DNA of 9,527 bases, taken from the NCBI GenBank assembly GCA_002358975.1, contig DEPX01000086.1:1-9527 (forward strand), written 5' to 3'. The DNA comes from Micrococcaceae bacterium UBA3381. GTDB lineage: Bacteria > Actinomycetota > Actinomycetes > Actinomycetales > Micrococcaceae. Of the stretch, positions 6,565-9,527 are shown piece after piece (the stretch's first letter is position 1; each line of letters opens with the position of its first letter). Under the pieces are notes generated by a model. The model worked only from the letters and a program-made list of their open reading frames with translations, searched no databases and was not told the DNA's origin. The translations under genes and the position numbers were made by a program.

Positions 6565-7392
6565 GTGAGCGATACCAATACCTTTTTAAACGGTGACCAT
6601 CCCGGATTTGACTTGGCGCGGCAGGCAGCAGACGCCATCCATCAGCAACTGAACATTACACGCCATGATATCGGTGTGGTATTAGGTTCCGGGTGGGCAC
6701 ACACTATTGAGGCACTCGGCCAAATCAACGGCAAAATAGCCTTTGCCGAAGTTCCAGGACTAGGCAGCGACGCCGTTGCAGGTCACGTCCAAGAAGTCAC
6801 CTCGGTGAGCTTACCTGATGGTCGCAATGTGCTCGTTTTTGGTTCGCGGAGTCATTATTACGCACGACGGGATATCCAGGCGGTTGCCCATGTTGTGCGC
6901 ACCATCGCTGCTTCCGGGGCCACCACTGCGGTCTTAACCAACGGCTGTGGCGGTCTCAAGGCCGACTTCTCACCGGGCACCCCGGTGCTCATTTCTGATC
7001 ACATCAACCTCACCGGGGCCACCCCATTAGTGGGCCCGGAATTTGTGGACATGACCGATGCGTACTCACGTCGTCTTCGCACCATTGCTAAACAAGTTGA
7101 TCCCAGTCTGACCGAAGGCGTTTATGTGCAATTTGCAGGGCCCCAGTATGAGACACCCGCCGAAGTTGCCATGGCAGATAAGTTGGGTGGAGATTTAGTT
7201 GGAATGTCTACCGCGCTAGATACCATCGCAGCTCGCCACGCAGGGCTTGAAGTTTTAGGCCTATCGCTAGTGACCAATGCAGGCGCCGGTGTCACCGATG
7301 CGCCGTTATCCCACGACGACGTGATCGCAGCAGGACGGACGGCGGCACCGCGCGTCTCCAAGCTTCTAGCCGAGATCATTCATGCAATCTAA
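6565..7392 (+). CDS. punA: Purine-nucleoside phosphorylase (trimeric type)
   Basis: This 275-residue cytosolic enzyme splits purine (deoxy)nucleosides with phosphate to free base and (deoxy)ribose 1-phosphate. Motifs of the trimeric, 6-oxopurine-preferring class appear in order: phosphate loop VVLGSGW (Ser42), GHVQEV with His74, SRSHYYAR with Arg95 and His97, TNGCGGL, VLISDHINLTGATPL, GPQYETPAE with Glu196, GMST (213-216) and SLVTNAGAG with Asn238. Glu196 and Asn238 match the purine-binding pair of mammalian and mycobacterial enzymes, which prefer inosine and guanosine. I chose the GTG at 6565 because it follows a good promoter at leaderless spacing and gives a normal-length protein. GTG codons at 6556 and 6559 are in-frame alternatives, and the frame stays open back to 6454 through promoter DNA. 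The 3' end overlaps the next gene by 11 nt, so the two are co-transcribed and probably translationally coupled. Confidence 0.94.
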   Translation: MSDTNTFLNGDHPGFDLARQAADAIHQQLNITRHDIGVVLGSGWAHTIEALGQINGKIAFAEVPGLGSDAVAGHVQEVTSVSLPDGRNVLVFGSRSHYYARRDIQAVAHVVRTIAASGATTAVLTNGCGGLKADFSPGTPVLISDHINLTGATPLVGPEFVDMTDAYSRRLRTIAKQVDPSLTEGVYVQFAGPQYETPAEVAMADKLGGDLVGMSTALDTIAARHAGLEVLGLSLVTNAGAGVTDAPLSHDDVIAAGRTAAPRVSKLLAEIIHAI

Positions 7393-9094
7393 TATCGAGG
7401 AGTTACTGGCTACAGCCCATCAATGGATGGAGCTTGATCCAGACAACGCCGAAATTTTGGCTACCGAAATCATCGCAGCCGAAGCCGACGAATCATGGGC
7501 CATCACCGCTTTAACTGCGCGTTTTGCCGGGTATCTGACGTTTGGAACGGCCGGTCTGCGAGCGCCTTTAGGCCCGGGGACAACACGAATGAACCGCGTA
7601 GTGGTACGCAGAGCTGCCGCCGGGATTGCTGAGTTTGCACTGGACCGCACAACATCCCCGGTCATTATTATTGGCTATGATGCGAGACATCGTTCACGCG
7701 AATTTGCCCAGGACTCGGCCGCTGTATTCACTGCCGCTGGTTGTCGAGTGAAACTCATGCCCAGCACGACTCCGACACCACTGCTGGCTTTTGCCCTCCA
7801 GCGTTATAAGGCTGATGTAGGCATTATGGTCACTGCGTCACATAATCCACCGGCCGATAACGGTTATAAAGTGTATCTGGGTGCTAGCTGTGTTGAGCCT
7901 GACGATGCCGCGGGCGCGTTCGCTCAGATCACCTCCCCTACGGATCAGCGCATCGCAGAGCACATCCAGGTCTGGAATATTTCCGATACTCTGCCAGCTC
8001 TTGCATCTACTGGTTGGGAATTCGTGCCCGAGACGATTGTGGATGAGTACGTGACCGCGGTTAGCCAATTTTTAGACGAGCTCTCGCCCACAACTGAACG
8101 TGCAGGGCTGAACATTGTCTATACACCCATGCATGGTGTTGGCGCCGGAGTGTTTTGCCAACTTATGTCAGCAACCGGTTTTGACACAATGGCTCTAGTT
8201 GATCAGCAAATTGATCCGGACCCAGATTTTCCTACTGTGGCATTTCCCAACCCAGAAGAGCCAGGCGCCTTGGATCTAGCCGTTTCGACGGCCAATTCGC
8301 TTCCCGAGACTGATCTGATCATCGCTCATGACCCTGACGCTGATCGGCTTGCAGCCGCTGTGCCGGTCAATGGTGAATGGCACCGGTTATCTGGTGATCA
8401 TATCGGGTTGCTTTTGGGGGCACGTTTGATGCCGCATGTAGCAGCCAACGGGCTCGTTTTAGCAAATTCAGTCGTTTCTGCGCCTCAATTAGCTAAACTC
8501 GCCAGTCAAGCACAGCTTGAACACCGCGTTACTCCAACAGGTTTTAAGTGGATTTGTCGGGTCGATAATCTGGGTTTCGGTTACGAGGAGGCCCTCGGCT
8601 ATGCGGTCGCACCCCATCTGGTTAAAGATAAGGATGGGCTCAGTGCTGCTGCTGTGCTAGCAGACCTAGCCGCCGAGTTAAAAACTGCAGGTAGCGACCT
8701 CGTCACCTATCTTCATGAACTTAGTGCCCAAATTGGTCCGAGTGTGACGGATCAAGTTTCGGTGCCGGTACCTTCCCCAGCAGTTGGAGCTGGCCTCCTT
8801 GATGATCTGCGGAAAAACCCACCGTTGCAACTTGCACAGCAAAGTCCAGTAGTCGTTGTTGATTATGCCAATCCTCAAGCTGGTCTGGCACAAGAATATG
8901 GTCCTATGAATATGATCGAGTTTTCGACCGAGGGCACAGTCCATGCACGATTAATGCTTCGACCTTCTGGCACGGAACCGAAGGTAAAATGTTATGTATC
9001 GGTCTCAGCTGCACCGGGCACAACCTTTAGTACTGTGCAAGCAGCTATGGATGGCCTGCGGGAAGAAGCAGCCAACCTGGTTAAAATGGTTTAA
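7382..9094 (+). CDS. pmmB: Phospho-sugar mutase, PGM2-like (phosphoglucomutase/phosphomannomutase family; probable phosphopentomutase)
   Basis: This 570-residue alpha-D-phosphohexomutase has four domains with all catalytic loops present. The phosphoserine loop TASHNPPADNGYKVY has Ser153. The metal loop DPDADR is at 317-322, with GDHIGLLLG after it. The sugar-binding loop GFKW then GYEEALGY is at 400-407, and the phosphate-binding loop RPSGTEPK at 527-534. The sugar loop GYEEALGY resembles the PGM2 branch rather than the GEESGH type of classical phosphomannomutases. PGM2 enzymes can interconvert (deoxy)ribose 1- and 5-phosphate. Lying between punA and deoC, it probably does the DeoB step of deoxynucleoside catabolism, though hexose phosphates cannot be excluded. 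The symbol pmmB follows mycobacterial naming. ATG 7382 lies inside the end of punA, with only a weak upstream purine stretch, suggesting translational coupling. No key residue is missing. Confidence 0.93.
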   Translation: MQSNIEELLATAHQWMELDPDNAEILATEIIAAEADESWAITALTARFAGYLTFGTAGLRAPLGPGTTRMNRVVVRRAAAGIAEFALDRTTSPVIIIGYDARHRSREFAQDSAAVFTAAGCRVKLMPSTTPTPLLAFALQRYKADVGIMVTASHNPPADNGYKVYLGASCVEPDDAAGAFAQITSPTDQRIAEHIQVWNISDTLPALASTGWEFVPETIVDEYVTAVSQFLDELSPTTERAGLNIVYTPMHGVGAGVFCQLMSATGFDTMALVDQQIDPDPDFPTVAFPNPEEPGALDLAVSTANSLPETDLIIAHDPDADRLAAAVPVNGEWHRLSGDHIGLLLGARLMPHVAANGLVLANSVVSAPQLAKLASQAQLEHRVTPTGFKWICRVDNLGFGYEEALGYAVAPHLVKDKDGLSAAAVLADLAAELKTAGSDLVTYLHELSAQIGPSVTDQVSVPVPSPAVGAGLLDDLRKNPPLQLAQQSPVVVVDYANPQAGLAQEYGPMNMIEFSTEGTVHARLMLRPSGTEPKVKCYVSVSAAPGTTFSTVQAAMDGLREEAANLVKMV

Positions 9095-9100
9095 GGAGGG
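9095..9100 (+). promoter_or_regulatory. Strong ribosome binding site for deoC
   Basis: GGAGGG immediately follows the pmmB stop codon and lies 3 nt before a GTG. It is the best Shine-Dalgarno in the window, although the spacing is short, and it supports the GTG at 9104 as the deoC start. Confidence 0.7.
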
Positions 9101-9103
9101 ACC

Positions 9104-9527
9104 GTGTCAATTATCGCAGCGCTACACCCCACCGAGGTGGATGCGTTATCACCTGGACAATTAGCCGGCCTGATTGATCACACGCTACTCTCACCGACCG
9201 CGTCCGCCCAGGACATCGACACGCTGTGTGATCAAGCGATGACATATGGCACAGCTTCCGTCTGTGTTCAACCAGTCTGGGTCGCCCGTGCCGCAGAACA
9301 ACTAGCCGAGTCCAGCGTCAAGGTCTGTACCGTCATTGGTTTCCCAACTGGAGCGCACACCCCCGAAACTAAAGCTTTTGAAGCGTCCCAAGCGATTGCA
9401 CACGGTGCTGACGAACTGGATATGGTTATCAACCAGGCGGCAGCCCTGTCGGCTGACACCGACTTACTCGTGGCAGACATAAAGGCCGTCGTTACAGCTG
9501 CACAAGACTACAAGGTCCTGGTCAAAG
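9104..9527 (+). CDS. deoC: Deoxyribose-phosphate aldolase, 3' partial
   Basis: The frame runs from GTG 9104 to the window edge (141 complete codons) without a stop, so the C-terminal part is missing; relatives have about 220-260 residues. Class I DeoC signatures are clear: LIDHTLLSPTA near residues 26-36, YGTASVCVQP, VKVCTVIGFPTGAHTPETKAFEA, and ADELDMVIN with Asp106 matching the proton-shuttle Asp102 of E. coli DeoC. The Schiff-base lysine lies beyond the edge. The cytosolic enzyme cleaves 2-deoxyribose 5-phosphate to acetaldehyde and glyceraldehyde 3-phosphate. It starts 9 nt after pmmB and completes the punA-mutase-aldolase route for deoxynucleosides. Part of the sequence could start slightly later, but the strong ribosome site favours 9104. 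Confidence 0.95.
   Translation, partial: MSIIAALHPTEVDALSPGQLAGLIDHTLLSPTASAQDIDTLCDQAMTYGTASVCVQPVWVARAAEQLAESSVKVCTVIGFPTGAHTPETKAFEASQAIAHGADELDMVINQAAALSADTDLLVADIKAVVTAAQDYKVLVK

Noticed and set aside
1..9527. CRISPR arrays, insertion sequences, tRNA/rRNA genes, toxin-antitoxin or defence modules
   Set aside because: Nearly all of the window is filled by seven recognisable metabolic genes. I saw no repeated spacer pattern, transposase, terminal repeats or tRNA-like folds in the short gaps.

Overview
The window is ordinary chromosomal DNA from an actinobacterium, probably a Micrococcales/Micrococcaceae-type organism of moderate GC (I judge low-to-mid 50s percent by eye, not counted). Three things suggest this. 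The first gene is a fused biotin carboxylase/biotin carrier chain of the AccA3 type. The fourth gene is an LpdA-type quinone reductase that has lost the dihydrolipoamide dehydrogenase catalytic residues, a form known from Mycobacterium. That gene sits divergently beside punA-pmmB-deoC, with GTG starts and at least one apparently leaderless promoter. The genus call is an inference; nothing in the window fixes it.

Layout. 2-1351 (+) is the 3' three quarters of the acyl-CoA carboxylase alpha chain. 1478-2890 (+) is a 12-helix MHS-family (metabolite:H+ symporter) MFS transporter. A strong hairpin with A and T tracts on its two sides (2907-2939) lies between this gene and a convergent acetoacetyl-CoA synthetase (2950-4926, -) and should end transcription from both. 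Upstream of the synthetase, a perfect 9-bp inverted repeat (4972-4995) covers a candidate promoter and looks like a repressor operator. lpdA (5057-6463, -) follows. It is divergent from punA (6565-7392, +), pmmB (7382-9094, +) and deoC (9104 to the window edge, +). The last three are tightly packed: an 11-nt overlap, then a 9-nt gap.

How the genes work together. punA-pmmB-deoC reads as a nucleoside salvage and catabolic operon. Phosphorylase releases (deoxy)ribose 1-phosphate, a PGM2-like mutase can move the phosphate to C5, and DeoC cleaves deoxyribose 5-phosphate to acetaldehyde and glyceraldehyde 3-phosphate. The transporter and the synthetase may form an uptake-and-activation pair for acetoacetate or a similar short acid, delivering acyl-CoA to central metabolism. 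The carboxylase at the left edge uses acyl-CoA to make malonyl/methylmalonyl-CoA. LpdA probably handles quinone reduction and redox stress.

I found no mobile element, CRISPR array, RNA gene or clearly novel system. The points worth a second look are regulatory (the operator, the leaderless punA promoter, the bidirectional terminator) and functional (the mutase standing in for DeoB; the transporter-synthetase pair). All intergenic gaps are under about 150 bp.
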